Shown in pieces: positions 33,531 to 46,600 of a DNA stretch of 64,000 bases. Origin of the DNA: Pleodorina starrii (lineage: Eukaryota > Chlorophyta > Chlorophyceae > Chlamydomonadales > Volvocaceae); contig BRXU01000003.1 in assembly GCA_030267565.1 (NCBI GenBank), positions 4,234,001 through 4,298,000 on the forward strand, given 5' to 3'. The notes below the pieces were generated by a model. That model saw only the letters and a program-made list of their open reading frames with translations. It was not told the origin of the DNA and ran no database searches. Position 1 is the first letter of the stretch. Every line of letters begins with the position of its first letter. The position numbers and the translations under genes are program-made.

Positions 33531-35939
33531 CTAGAAGGCCTCCGTGACACGCTGCAGCTTTCGAGCCCGGAAAAAGGTGTGACGCCCCAACCCGCTGCTC
33601 TCCACCAAGCCGGCGCCGCCGGGCCGAGCGAAATTAAGGCGCTGCTGCGCGGGGCCGTTCGCGGCGTCACCGTCCGCCGCCTCATCCGCTTCAAACTTAA
33701 TCGACACGGCCTCTGGCGGCTCCAGCAACCTGCGGCACCACAACGGCGCCATGGGTCGCTGGAAATCACCTCACAGATGAAGGCGTTAATACCGGTATGC
33801 CATGATCGTACAGAAGGCGCCGGCATCCGTAATGTGCATCTACCCGTCATGCAGTCAGCGCATACCTTGCGCACGTCTCCCAGCTGTGCCGGACCAGCGG
33901 CGGAAAGCCCAGCACGGGATGGATGTGATCCTTCAGCCACACCACCGTTGCAGCGTCTCCCGGGTATCCAGTGCCAACCTCGCCTTGCAGCTTTAGGCTC
34001 TGGTGCAGGCGCAGTTCGGGCGGCAGCGAAGGCAGCGAGTTATGGCTCAGGGCGCTCAGGCAGTGCACCTCGGACAAAGCGGATTCACGGCTGTACCAGT
34101 ACGGACCAGTACCGATATGGAATGATATCCCTAAGCTCCACGTGGGCACGTCCTGCTCGGTTGCCGATGAGTCCACCGATTCCTGGGGACCGCCGCTCTG
34201 AGACCATCGAGAGCCACCGACTACATCAACAAGAAAGCGAAGCACCAACCCCCTGAAGCCGCACACCTGCTGGCAGTCCATCAGGGACTGATCTCGGATG
34301 ACCTTCGCGACGATACTCGCGGCGCTGACGATGGGGTACAGCGAGTCAGCCTTTGGGCAGACGGTGAACTCGATACCGGGGAAAGCGCGGCTCAGTCGCT
34401 CGCGGTGGCGGTCCGCATCTCCCACTGTGTCCACGTAGATCTGCGGCAGGTACCAAAGGGTAAGCAAACGACGTATGACCACAGTACAACGGTTCATCCA
34501 TGGGACCCATCAAGACTGAGCGTGGCAAAGCACTTCTGTGGCTTCAGGTGCAGTTAATCAGCCAGACGCTTCATAGCGGCTTGGTGCGCTTCGTCTCTAG
34601 GCCTGTGCCCGGGCCCTGTGCCCGGTAGGCCCAAGGTTAGGATCGTATCCGGGCTGCGGGCTGCCCGCTCCGTGCCATGAAAAACACGACTGTACGAGGC
34701 GCAAAGTTCGTCTACACTTTGCAGCAGTCGCGCTCACGTCCGTGCTGGTGCGGGCGAGGAATGGACATGGTGAAAGCCCGGTGGTGGGCGCCCCGGATGA
34801 GCGCCGAGGAACCCAAACACGTTTCCAACATGCAGACGCCATAACCTGCTGTGAAATGGCTTTCCCATGGGCCTCCCCGCCCATAAAAGCCGCTGCCGAG
34901 CTGCAGCTCTGCAGCTGCGAAAATATCAACCCTTGGCAAGCGCCAACCTGCTTCACGTTCGCGCCGTTCTCGAGCGCTGTGCGAATCACGCAGCAGGTTG
35001 CGTCGAAGGCGAGCGAGTTGAGGCTGATCTTGTCCCTGCATGCAGAGCGGTAGGTTGGGTGCGCGCCTTGACGACCAGGAAGGTTGGGCGACCACACGTG
35101 CTGCGACAGTGCGCTGGGACGTGTCCTCATGTTAAGGACTTGGTAAGGTGTGGCTTCCGTGTGCTGTCATTTCATTAGAGGACGCGTTCGTTGAAAACCC
35201 AAGCCAGGCAACCAGCCGTATGGGTCAACCCACCTGCCAAGCATATGATGGCTGATGTGCTGCGCTGACATGATATGGGCGACCCAGCCGACGCCATGAT
35301 CAGCATCGATAGCCCGGAACAGTTTTCCGCGTGCCTCGTGTGTGAGTGTCTTCGAATCCGCGTAGCCCCTGCAACGGACATGGTTGGATTCCCGTGGGCC
35401 GGCTGCCGATACCAAGGCTGTCCGGATGCCGATACAAAGGTCGTCCGGATGCCGATACTAAGCTCCTGTGAGGTCGCCCCATCTCGTGACAGGCCCCCCG
35501 GGTGCCCGAATGCGGGCAACCGGCCGTGCATCAGGAGATGCACCACAGAAGCTTGTTCCCACAATCCAAATCTCCTGATGCACAGCCGGTTGCCCGCATT
35601 CGGGCATCCGGGGGGCCTGCCACGCGATGGGGAAAGCTCACAGCTTGTTCCCACAATTCACAAGCCCTACCTGCCAGAGATGTCGGTGTTCAGTGGACAG
35701 AATGCGCTGGCGTAAACCATGGTTCCCAGCACGGGGCCCCGGCCGGCCTCATCTGGCACGTTAAGAAGGGGGCGCGGGGACTGCGTGGCGCAACCGACAG
35801 CGGCCGTTGCTCGTTCGATGACCTCGGCAGCCTTACCTACACCTAGAATGCAGGGTTCCCGAATCCACTCCTCTTCCTTGCGCAATTGACTCACGACACG
35901 GGTTCCCGCGATGCACGCGAAGTCTCGTTGGGACTCCAT
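33531..35939 (-). CDS. RNASEH2A: Ribonuclease H2 catalytic subunit A
   Basis: Cuts RNA in RNA-DNA hybrids and removes single ribonucleotides from nuclear DNA. Seven exons in reading order: 35939-35837, 35752-35671, 35368-35234, 35035-34948, 34440-34267, 33999-33866, 33729-33531; phases join, 304 residues, like the human and plant proteins (about 300). The catalytic acids are all visible: Asp35 and Glu36 in GVDEAGRGPVLG, Asp118 in LNSLAFDAT and Asp140 in IYVDTVGD. ADSKTLTHEARGKLF, YPIVSAASIVAKVIRDQ and the GSGYP-like VGTGYPGDAATVVWLKDH are conserved, and the tail SSGLGRHTFFRARKLQRV matches plant homologues. Exon 6 was started at SLKLQGEVGTG because that acceptor joins in phase and fits the family length. 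Intron 2 carries a large hairpin. The gene starts head-to-head with PP4R3, 399 bp away. Confidence 0.95.
35400..35462. repeat. Short tandem repeat, 23-bp unit
   Basis: The words TGTCCGGATGCCGATACAAAG and CGTCCGGATGCCGATACTAAG follow each other, preceded by a shorter, related GCTGCCGATACCAAGG. Three partial copies in RNASEH2A intron 2, next to the inverted repeat. Confidence 0.7.
35477..35632. repeat. Inverted repeat, 63-bp arms, 30-bp loop
   Basis: 35477-35539 and 35570-35632 are reverse complements with about four mismatches. The inner part of each arm reads CAGGAGAT / ATCTCCTG and the body GCCCGAATGCGGGCAACCGG. It lies in RNASEH2A intron 2 (35670-35369 on the minus strand). The 16-mer AGCTTGTTCCCACAAT occurs once in the loop (about 35550) and again just past the right arm (about 35642), so a larger duplicated structure may be involved. 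A young foldback or MITE-like element is the simplest reading. Confidence 0.9.
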
Positions 35940-36338
35940 TAAAGGCGTTTGAAACAATCTTGCGCTTCAAGGGCGTCTAATGTCTGCTAAACGACGCGAT
36001 AGCGCATGACAACTCTCCACAAAGTATGCTGCCACTCAGCCACGCCATTGGGTAAGTCCCGCCTCGTCCCCGTCGTCGTACAAACAACTTAAACGAGCAA
36101 AAGCACTTCGGCCGCTGTCACTCGCCAATGCATTATCAATTGCCCGTTGTTACTTCCAAATAACTTACGCTATTTTGCTAGTGCTACCTGTGTCCAAAGT
36201 TGTCGTGCTCTTCCGCACAACCCCGGCCTAACCTGTCCCCAACAGTTAGTCCCTGGGCAACTATGATTTGGTCCTCACAATTCACTATGGGTACATGAGC
36301 ATAGGAGGGACAGCATAGCTACAACGTTTGCGCGAACA
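35940..36338. promoter_or_regulatory. Divergent promoter region of RNASEH2A and PP4R3
   Basis: 399 bp separate the two start codons on opposite strands. The interval is less GC-rich than the genes and contains no open exon. It probably carries both core promoters and leaders; no TATA box stands out at the expected place. Confidence 0.55.
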
Positions 36339-39300
36339 ATGCACACTTTCTCGATGCACAGAGTTAAGGTGTACAAGTTGAATGCCGAAGGGCAATGGGA
36401 AGACAAGGGAACTGGGCACATTAGCGTGGAGTATATGGAGGTGCGTTCGGCGGCGGAAAGGGTTCTTGACCGCGCTTTCCAGTGGGCGCCTCCGACACCA
36501 CAGAGGTTACGCGAGTCGGCTGAGTTGGACTCCATCCTTACGGTTGTGTCGTGGTCTGGATGCCGCAACTCCGCAGCAAGCGCACGCTATGGGGCTGGTG
36601 GTCATCTCCGAGGAGGAGAACGGGAAGACGCTTCTCGTGCATCAGATTTCGCGCGAGGACATTTATACCCGCTCTGGTGGTGAGGGTGTCCAAGCCAGCA
36701 ATTCAGCGCCAGCGTGCACGGGCTGACCCGAGTCGTCGGTGGTGTCGTTGCGGATGCAGAGTCCACAATTATCACCTGGCATGACGCGGAGATATCGACA
36801 GACGTTGCAATCAGCTTTCAGGAGCAAGTAGGATGCGATCACATATGGTAAGCGGCGTGTATTGGGTAGTCGCGGTCGACCGCAACCAATAATACAGCCT
36901 TTCCGGGTGGCCGGCCGCAGGCAGCAGATCAAGCAGGTGCAGCAAGAAGAGCACAGGAGACATCAAGGTAGGCAGCTGGGCGTTCCACTTGGAACGATTT
37001 GGGAAAGTGCCTCAAGCTTCCGTGTTTCGCAGATCATGAGCGTGGCCGGAAGTCAACGGTTGACGAGTACGACCAGCCGACAGCCAGCGGGGCGCACATG
37101 GGGAATGGTACGCAAATTTGGCATTGCGGGGAAGGGAAAGGGCACACGGGGGTACCTATGACCTCTTGGGTCCTTCCGCGGTGGTGTACCCAGGGGACTA
37201 CTTGGAGAACGAGCTGGAGCTCCCCGCGCCTGAGAGGCGTCATTTGGAGGATATTGCCAAGGTGAGCACTGCCCCCCACGCAAAAGTGTTGAGACTTGTA
37301 TGGGATTGCTTAGGGCGACGCCGCACGGTGACAACCCGTAATCCCGCACGACGTCCTGCAGGCCCTTTCACACGTCCCGCCGTTCCAAAGAGACCGAATA
37401 GCAGCCCAATTGATGAAGCAAAACTATCTGCCAGCCCTGCTGGACCAGTTCAAGGTGCGAGGGCCCGCATTGGGGGTAGCAAAGAGCGGGGGTGGCTCAC
37501 CGTGCGCAAAATAGCGGGGAGGCCAAGCTGTTCTGGGCCCTCGTAATCTCGTCACAATGGCGGCCTACCGCATGCGAGCAGTGCGGTGTTTGGGTTGGCG
37601 CGAGCTAGTCACGCCCGGGGTTGATGCCTGAAGCCATCAGCCAGCTGCGCGTGACCTGTGCATTCCCGCACCCATGACAGCAATGCGAGGACCTGGAGGA
37701 CAGCGAGGGACTCACGCACATGTATGCGATTGTGCGGAGCGCGATCATGCTGAACGACAGCAGCGTTCTGGAGGAGATGCTTCGTGAGGAGCACGTGATG
37801 GACGTCCTGGGCGCGCTGGAGTACGACCCGGACGTGAAACAGCCGCAGAAGCATAGGGATTTCCTGCAGAGCCACGTGCAGTTCAAGGTGCGCCACGGGA
37901 GGCTGGCGCCGGGTTGTTCGCGTATGGAGCCAGGGGGTCCTGGCCATGCCTAGATAGGCACCCAGGGGTGGCGTGACTATGTCGAACAGTGTTGATGTTA
38001 TGGGCCGGGAACGCAATGAAGGTTATTTGTCGTTGCGCCTTGCGCCATCTCGCCGCGCAGGAGGTGGTACCCATCTCGAATCCGCAGATTTTGGCGAAAA
38101 TCCACCAGACCTATCGGATACAGTACTTGAAGGACGTCATCTTGCCGAGGTGGGCTCGGCGCACTGATCCTGGGAAGGAGGACTGACGGGTTATCCAACC
38201 GGGCATCCTAGCTTCGATTGTGGAGCAAGTATAACAGCCTTGGGTTTCGGGGTATTCTTGCGCGCGCTGGAGAAACTACGATGCGCCAGTACTACACATC
38301 GAAAGTCCATCCGACTGCACGTGGCCGACCGGCCCGTCTATGGGCGCCTTTTGGGGGGATAATCGCTCGAACCTGCGTCGCGTTGCGTGGCGCTGCAGGT
38401 CCCTGGACGATGCGACGTACGCAACGCTGTCATCGCTGGCGCTGTTCAACAATATGGAGGTGGTGGGGGCGCTGATGGCCGATCCCAGCTTCCTGCCGCA
38501 GCTGTTTCAGCGGTTGCAGCAGACGGACCCCAGCGACACGCAATGGCACGACCTGGTGGCTTTCCTGCAGGTGCGCTGCGTCTTGTCACCGGAGGGCGCT
38601 CTGGCTGGTGGACCGAAAAAGCCATCGGGTGTATGAGCGGGGTCCGTGTAGCGCGTAGGCGCTCGGGGTTTGGGGTCTCGCGTCAACTGGCGGACCATGA
38701 GTGGGGGAGTGCGATAGGGGGCGAGGTTGACCAGTCGCAGGGCTAAGCATCCAGCCTGGCGCAAAATGAAGTGGTCTTTATGCCCGAGCGCAGGAGTTCT
38801 GCAGCTTGGCGCGGCACTTGCAGCAGCAGCAGCGGGCCTCCCTCTTCAACAGGCTCATACAACTGGGCTTGTTCGAGGTACGTCTCAGTAAGGTCCGGGA
38901 GCTAGGGCATGGTTATCAACTTGCCTTGGTCGCAATTCTTGCCCCATGGGCAGCGGTAGACACGCTTGCAATAACAGAATGGGGACGCGTGTGTGCACGC
39001 GATCGTAACGTCAACGCTGAATGCGGTCCCTTTTCCGTACCGGGTGTTTACGGGTTTGCGCAACAGGTGGTGACGCGGATTATGCTTCACAGCGCTGAGG
39101 ACGTCAAGCTGAAGGCGACGGATATCCTCATGTCATCGATGCAGCACGACGTCTTGGCGCTGCGGGAGTTCCTGTACAAGCAGGTGACTTGTGGTGGCTG
39201 GGGAAATGGGCTTTATTGGGAGGCGCCAGTGCCGGGGACCCAAAAAATGCACGTGATGTTGGAGCGAGACCCCCGCAGGTCAAGTCCTGCACTCTCCAAA

Positions 39301-42202
39301 GACCATGCTGTGCTTTCATGCAGTGTCCGTGCGCGTGCGTTCCACGGTATGGCACTGTATCGCGCACCACAATTCTAAAACCTTGGTCCTTTGCGTGACT
39401 GCAGCCGGATCATACGCTGTTCGGGCTGCTGGTGCACGAGCTGACGGACGGACGCGACACGGGCCTAGCGGAGCAGGTATGCCAGGTGTTAAAAAGGCCG
39501 CGGGCAGTCCCATTGGGAGAGCGGTCGGCTTAAAAGGACCTGTGCTGTGGCGCCGCCAGAGGGGCCAGCTGCACAAATCTGTTCAGGGGAAGCGTGGACC
39601 GAAATTGGTCGGGGTCGATCGCCGTCAACTTGATTCTCTGGCCCATCAACTGCCATTCGGCCTCCTTTTGGGCTTCCCGGAAGGAGCGGACCACCACATT
39701 TATATGTGTATGGCTGGCGCCGATGGTTCCCCCAGGGGACTTTGTGCGCCCCTTTTGGAGCAGCTGTCGAGGGGCTCTCCCGGGTGTTGAAACGGTGCCC
39801 CGCAGGTGTGCGAGGCCATCAAGCTCCTGATGGATCCCGATACGATGGAGCAGCCTGTAGAAAAGAACGAGTTCCTGGAGGTCTTTTACGACAAGTACCT
39901 GGATAAGCTAATCGGGGTCATTCTCAGGCGAGTGAGAGCGGGGGCATTGTCATCAGGACATTGCATGAGAAGCCGGATTCCGGCGGTACACCGAGCGGTC
40001 GACTCAGCCCATCCGTTGATCAACAATTGGTCCAGAGACGAAAAATTTAGCCAGCTCCACCTCCCCGGTTCCCCCCCTTCTGTTGCTCGCAGCGATTCAA
40101 GCATCAACTCGAACGGCACACGCACGGTGCCGGCCACCACGCTGGGTCTTATCCTGGAGCTGCTCAGCTTTTGCGTGCAGAACCACTCGTATCGGATACG
40201 CTATTACACGCTCCGCAACCACCTGGTGGAGAAGGTGCTGCGGCTGCTACATCGGCGCGAGCGGTGGCTGGTCTGTGCGACGGTGCGCTTCATGCGTGTG
40301 TGCGTCGCACTGAAGGAGGACTTCTTTACCAGGTAGGTCTGAGACCCGTCGCCGTTACCGTCCATGGGCCCGCAAAACGTTCATCCGAAGGCCCAATTAA
40401 TCCGCGGGAAGTAATCTACCTAGCGAAGGTTGCAGGGCCCTCGAACGGCAATTCGACTGACCGGTGCGGTCCACTTGTGCACGCCACCCGTTTCTTGCTG
40501 ACGCACCTGTGACGTAGGTACCTTCTCCGATACAACTGCTTCGGGCCTATCATGGTGGTCTTCTTCGAAAATGGCGAGCGATACAACCTGCTTAACTCGG
40601 CGGTACTGGATCTCATCGACTACATCCGCAAAGAAAACATCAAACCCATCCTCGACCACCTGGTGAGGTGCCGGCGCACAGAATAGCCCATCGAGGGTTT
40701 CGCCGACTGGGAATGCTCGCTGTAGCTGCGACCCGTCGTACCATTCAAATGTTCCAGGGGCCCTGCAGGGCAAACGATGTATTTTCTTATTCCAAGCACC
40801 GCCCACACAACATGCGGACCGGCCATCGGCGTCAGTGGTGAAGTGTTTTAGGTTCTACCACTTCAGCGACTTTGCTGTTGTCTGCGCCATCCGTGTAGGT
40901 TGAGACGTATGGGCACCGCTTTGACGAGCTGACATACGTGGAGACTTTTAAGCAGCTGCGACTGAAGTACGACCAGGCGCCGGAGCGGGCGGGAAGCGCT
41001 GGGAATGGGCCCGCAAGCGAGCGCGACGAGGAAATGACGGACGCGCCGGGCGCGGCAGGGCTTCCTGCCGGTTCGGCGGCAGCCAACATGCGCGGCCGGA
41101 CCTTCGTCTTCTCCGCAAGCGGAGTCTCGCATCAAACCCGCATGGCGGCGCAGCAGGGCCACTTACGAAGACGGAGGCGCGATGACAGGGAGCCTGGTGG
41201 GTACTTGCGTGCCGTTTAAGTCAAGTGACTGGTGCGTAGCGCAGGGTGTGCAGCGTTACCGGTATCCATCACTGAGTTCGCATGCCGAGCTTGCTTTGGG
41301 TGCTTTAGCATTTCCTTGCGCGCAAAAAACCAAATGCACTTATGCGCACTTCCTTGCTTACATTTTGTTTGCCTGCCCCTTCCTGGCGATGTGCAGACAA
41401 GGACGAGGAGGACTACTTCAGTGAGGACGCGGACGATGAGCAGGAGGACGTGCAGCGGCCTCACTCGCACCAGCAGCAACATCACCACGTAGAGCAGCAG
41501 CCAGCAGCGCGCGACAGCGGCAGCGCCGCACCCGGCTCAGCTGCGACGAGAGGACACAGCAGCAACAACAGCAGCAGCGGCGGCGCTCACGAAGCAGATT
41601 TGGGGTCACGGAACGGGCTTCGCGGCAGTTGCCGCGACGGGCAAGGGTACAGTGGAGCCGGCGGCACGGATAGAGGCGGCGACGCGGGCGCGTCGGGTGG
41701 GGAGGCTCCTGCAGGTTCGGGGACCGATGGGGCACCGGCCACCGCCGCAGCTCAGACAGCTCGGGCAGAAACAGCTTCGGCGGCTGCACCCCAGGCAGGC
41801 GCTACAGGCACGGAGCAACCTCTGGGCCAGTCGTTGCAGCAGCCACAGGGTACCGAGCAACAGGAGCCCTCGCGGCATTGGCCAGGACTGGTGGATTATG
41901 ACGACGACGACGATGGGGCCACGGCCCAGGAGGGGCAGCAGCCTTCGGGACAGGGCCAGGAACCGTCGTTACAGCAGCGGCAGTCGGAGCACCGCCAGGG
42001 GCAAAGCAACGGGCCGGTGGCTGCCAGCGGAACTGGTCGGAGCCCGGGTCCGGACCTGGGACGGCGATCGCGGAGCGAGCTTGAGGACAGCAAAACGGAT
42101 GCTGGGGAGGACGGCGGCCCAGCGGAGGAAGGGCAAGAACAGCGGAAACGGCTCCGGGGCGACGAGCCCGCGGGCGCTCTGCATGGCGACTCGAAACAAT
42201 GA
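36339..42202 (+). CDS. PP4R3: Protein phosphatase 4 regulatory subunit 3 (SMEK/PSY2)
   Basis: Targets phosphatase PP4 to substrates in DNA repair and signalling. Eighteen exons: 36339-36440, 36577-36679, 36760-36847, 36921-36967, 37033-37107, 37194-37261, 37362-37454, 37681-37887, 38061-38149, 38399-38570, 38794-38877, 39067-39183, 39405-39476, 39806-39927, 40093-40332, 40518-40662, 40899-41196, 41397-42202; phases join, 975 residues (human about 830). N-terminal EVH1-like domain: [45 protein letters not shown]1/helical core: [100 protein letters not shown]. The long tail is acidic and Gln/Ser/Gly-rich, with the conserved [10 protein letters not shown] at about 870. The intron after exon 14 appears to start with GC (CAG before GCGAGT). 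Exons 5-6 (intron of 86 bp) are the least certain junction. Confidence 0.94.
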
Positions 42203-43646
42203 GCCGGTGGTAGCGGGAAAGTCCCACCTACGCGCTCTGCTCCTGTGACAGCGTCGGGGCGCGAAGGGTAGATTGACACGGGTTGCAGATGGAGCGTTGC
42301 GTGGAATGCAGCTCCTGGCATTGGGGCTTTAGGTGCAGGTGGGATAGATTCGGGGGCTGTGGGGACGAGGTCAATAGTCGGCGTGTTATGCCGGTTGGTA
42401 TATTGTCTCCTTGGTCATGCATTTGAACACTGATAACGATGAACGCGTCGGAGAGCAAGGTGTGACACGGGCGTGAGGGGCACCAAATGAGAGCATAAGA
42501 CTTGGGACGCACGTACGAGTGCAGACGCAGACAATGCTGCAGCGGAGTTGACCAAAAACGACATGCAAATAGCGTTAGACGAGGTGACGCTTGATAAATT
42601 TACTGTCCGCATGGTTCTCGCAATGGGACTCCTAGGAGGCACTCCTCGATTGCCGGTGCAGGCATCATTCAGGTGCTCTGGAATAACCCCGCCGGCGATG
42701 TGGGGCTGGGTGCTCAACGAGGCGGCACCTGGTCGTACTTTTGTGTTGCTGCGAACAGTGCGCGATGATCGTGTTTATACCACCTCGACAGCATTCATAT
42801 CCGTGGAATCGCATGGGGCGGGAAAGGTTGCGAGCATGCGCAATGTCTCTTTACATGTCATCAGGGCTATGTACCACGTTGCCACCGGCGGTACTGTGTA
42901 ACCGCCTATCGGCATTGATCATAGCAAAGCTACTGTCTGCGTGCAGCGTGCAATGTGCTTGCAGAAGCACGCAAGAGCACACCGGTGGTAGTGACTTAGT
43001 GGCGCACAGCCCAGCCACCAACGGGTCACATTCCTACACCACACGTGGTGGGTGGCGCCATCGAGTCTTCCGTGATCCTCGAGTGCTGCATGCCCTTTCC
43101 GCTGCAGGCGCGACATGCGAGGCGACGACCGTCGAGTCCCTCAACGTTAGCGTACATCTGACTAGGCACGAACCCGCTGCACAATGCAATACCGCACGAC
43201 CCCATTCTCTATGCCAAACACTGTGGCAAGCTCGCCGCAAAGCATCCATGCCATTCAGCACAGGTTCACGAAATAGCAGTTTTCACGTTGGTATCTGTAC
43301 ATGCGACGTCCATTCGTTGAATGCTCAAAAGCACTAGGCGTCACACACGAAGAGCGTCACGGGCCCCTGCCCATGCATCACGGCCCACCACCGGCACTCC
43401 TGCCACAGTGCTCTACTCAACGCAATATATAAACGCACGCAAGTGCCTGGAATCTAGTGACAGTGTACGATACACATGCAAACGCGTCTTTCTGCAAACG
43501 ACACACGGGCATGCGTGGCCTCCACCAACGCGGCGCATTTTATACCCTGAACTAGAAACACATGCTCACGCAGCCGGCCCGCATCCCTGAACCATGTTTA
43601 CCCCACCGACCTGATTCCACCAACCCTTACGTTCCCTAACAGCCCA
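42203..43646. other. Tail-to-tail spacer between PP4R3 and CCDC39
   Basis: 1.44 kb without a supported gene; expected to hold both 3' untranslated regions. A plus-strand TGTAA at 42897-42901 could end PP4R3 transcripts about 700 bases after the stop. No minus-strand TGTAA was found close to the CCDC39 stop. An open frame at 42741-43337 shows no domain. Confidence 0.5.
42897..42901 (+). terminator. Candidate poly(A) signal of PP4R3
   Basis: TGTAA about 695 bases past the PP4R3 stop, the nearest plus-strand match seen; assigned by position. Confidence 0.35.
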
Positions 43647-46600
43647 TTAGGCCCCCAGCTGTATGGTCCGAATGGCAGGTGCGCCACCGCGCAACCCGCT
43701 CCCAGGCCGCTCGCCCCCCAACCGCGAGCCGGGGCCCCGGTTGCTGGTGCTGCCGCTGCGTCCGCTTCCCGCGCTGCCTGCTGACCGGGCCGCGGACACG
43801 GGCCGGCTGCCCGACGTGGACGGCGGCGCGCTGTTGCCCGAGGGCAGCCGGATGCCCGCCGCCTCGCAGGCCTCCAGGATGGCCGCCGCGGGGTTGGCGG
43901 CCGCCAGGGCCTTGAGCTCCAGCAGCATGGCGCGAGTCACGTCGCGGACCTGAGGGTTGGCGAAGAGCGGAGTTAGTACGGCGGCAAGGCGGCGAGGGAG
44001 GGAGCTGGCGTTGTGCGTCCATGGGCCTCGGGAGCCGGATGCCCTGGGACTACGGTACGTGAACCGTACCAACAATTGCATGCGTTTCCGGACAAGCCCG
44101 TCAGCTGTAATTGCATCTGCCGTGCGGCTGTTCGTAGAAGCACGGGTTCGTTAAGCGGGGCCCGGGACAGAGCAGCACAAGGACGCATGGTGCCCGGCCC
44201 TTCCCAGTCGGGGCAGTCTCGGGCCAGTCCCAGTCGGGGCAGCAAGGCACTCCACGGTCCGGCGCAGCAGCTCCGCGGTGTGATGTCAAGGTGGACGCGC
44301 GCGGACTAGCACATCCGCTCACCTCCGCCAGCTCAATGTCCTGTCCTTGCGGCGAGTTGCTGATGCCCAGCCTGCTGCGCAGCCTGTCCGTCCGGCCCAG
44401 GGCGCGTTGCAGCTTGTCCCGTTGCTCGTCCAACTGCCGTACCTGAAGGGAAGGGCGAGCACGAACACAGCTTAAAATTGGACTGTGCGCGCCTCAGCAA
44501 AGAGCCTCGCGGGCTAATGTGGTTATGACGTTATGATGCCACGTGCACACACCGAAGCAAACGTGACGGGCCCAATGTCGGGCCCTGCAACCGCTGCACT
44601 CACCGCTTCCGCCTTACGCCGTGACATATCGTCCACCAGGCCCTGCAGTGACCGCTGCTCCTGCGCCAAGTTGTTCAGGCGCGATTCCGCCACCTGCCAG
44701 GCCGAAGGCCAGTGTGGTAACAGGAGTGCGAGGATTAAGTGGGAATCCAAAGCGAGGTGGGATATAAGCCCAGCAGGGAACTTAACCCCCAAGTGCGGCC
44801 CAGGCGGAGGTTTGCCACGGACGCAATCACAGCGGCCAGCTCAACAAGCAACACTGATTGGTTACAATTTCGCCGCTGCGCTGCCGCTCTCCGAACGATC
44901 CGGGTGTGTCTAGCCAGCGGGCGTGAGCGCACACACGCCTCCCCACCCAGCCGGAGCCAGGGCCAGCGGAGGGGACACGCGAGCTGCCCACCTGGATGTC
45001 GCCGGCGATGGCCGCCTCATCGGCGCGCCGCGCCTTCAGCTTGTCGTACGCCTTGTCCAGCTTCTCCCGCAGGGCTGAGCGCTCTTCGAACGCCTCCTTG
45101 CTGCTCACCTGCGCAAGGCTCAAGGGGAAGGACGGGATGAGATGGGAGATGGCAAGGGCCAGAAGGGCAAACAGGGCGGTGGCGCAGTTCTCTTTCCTAG
45201 CTAAGCACCTCACAGCGGCTCCCGGTAGTCCCCTGCCCGCTTCCTCCCCAGCACTGGTTGGGCACAGCTCACCCCTGCCGTCGCGCCGCTGTCTCCCCCA
45301 CTAACCCCCCGCCCCTGCGCAGGGCCCGCCCGCACCTTCTTGTACGACTGCGTGAAGTTGGTGTTGCAGGCCATGAGCTGCGCCAGCGTGGCCTCCAGCG
45401 CCGCCACCTCCTTCTCTGCCACCCGGATCTTGGCGTCCAGGTCGTCGCCCTCGCGCTGCAGAGCCTCGCGCTCCTGGGCCGCCTTGATCACAAAGTACGC
45501 CTGTCCTCGGACGTGGCAGCAGCAGCGGCAAGCAACAGCAGCAGCCGGGACCGGCAGAGTCAGCGGCGGCAACACCGACATACGGTACCAACCCAGCGAT
45601 GCGTGCGAGGTGGCTTCAAGCTCAGGCACCGTACAGTTACGGTCCCGTACGGTGCGAGCCGCGCAGCGCGAGGATGGGTGCAGATGCGCAAAAAAATAAG
45701 CGAATGATGCGAAAGCGAAAGCTGTGCTTTTCAACGGCCGAGGGCGCGGGCAGGGCGCGCTACGTGATAGGCAGCCGAGTCAAGGGCGCCATGCGCTCAG
45801 CGGAACCGACTTGGTTGCGACGGCGCACCCGGCAGGACGCCCCTGGAAGGAAGAAGCAATCACGGGGCCTGGGAGCAGGGTCTCAGCCCACACCGGAGGA
45901 CACTGCACGACCTCGCCGACACGAGCAAGACATGAAACCATGTTTAGGGCAAGCAAGTCCGAGACGCACGCACGACGGCCGCAGCCGCCTACCTGCGTCC
46001 GCTCCTCGCCGTCGTCCTCGGCGGCTCCGCGGTTCTTGGCTGACATGATCTCAAACTTGGCCTGCAGCTTCTCGCAGCGCAGCAGCCGCTCCTTGAGCTC
46101 CAGCGTGATGCGGTGCACGTCCTCACGCAGCAGACGAAGCTCCGCGCGCAGCCCGTCCCTGCAGCGGACAACAACACAGCACGACAGGGCGCACCAACCG
46201 CGGCGGCCGCGACACGTGCGCGCGCGAGAGAGAGCATACTCGTCAAAGGGAACAAGGCCACCGCGCAAAGGAGCGAACGGGCCAACACGCGTGCATGCGT
46301 GTGTGCTGTGCTTCCGTTCCGTGGCCCCAGGCCCTCCGAGCCTTGACACCCTCCCAGCCCCGTCTCGTTGGGCCTACCCCCTGCAACTGCCCCTGTGCCC
46401 CTGCCCCGGGTGCCGCCCGACCCACCGACCCACCGACCCGCAGATCCACCAACCCACCGACCCGCCCGCTCACCTGTGCACCTCCACCTCCTGCTTGCGC
46501 TCCTCCATGGACAGCGCCAGCTGCGCCTTGCGGTTCTCCAAACTGAACACCTCGTCCGCGTGGGCCGCCAGGATGTCCCGCAGCCGCTTCACCTCCAGCG

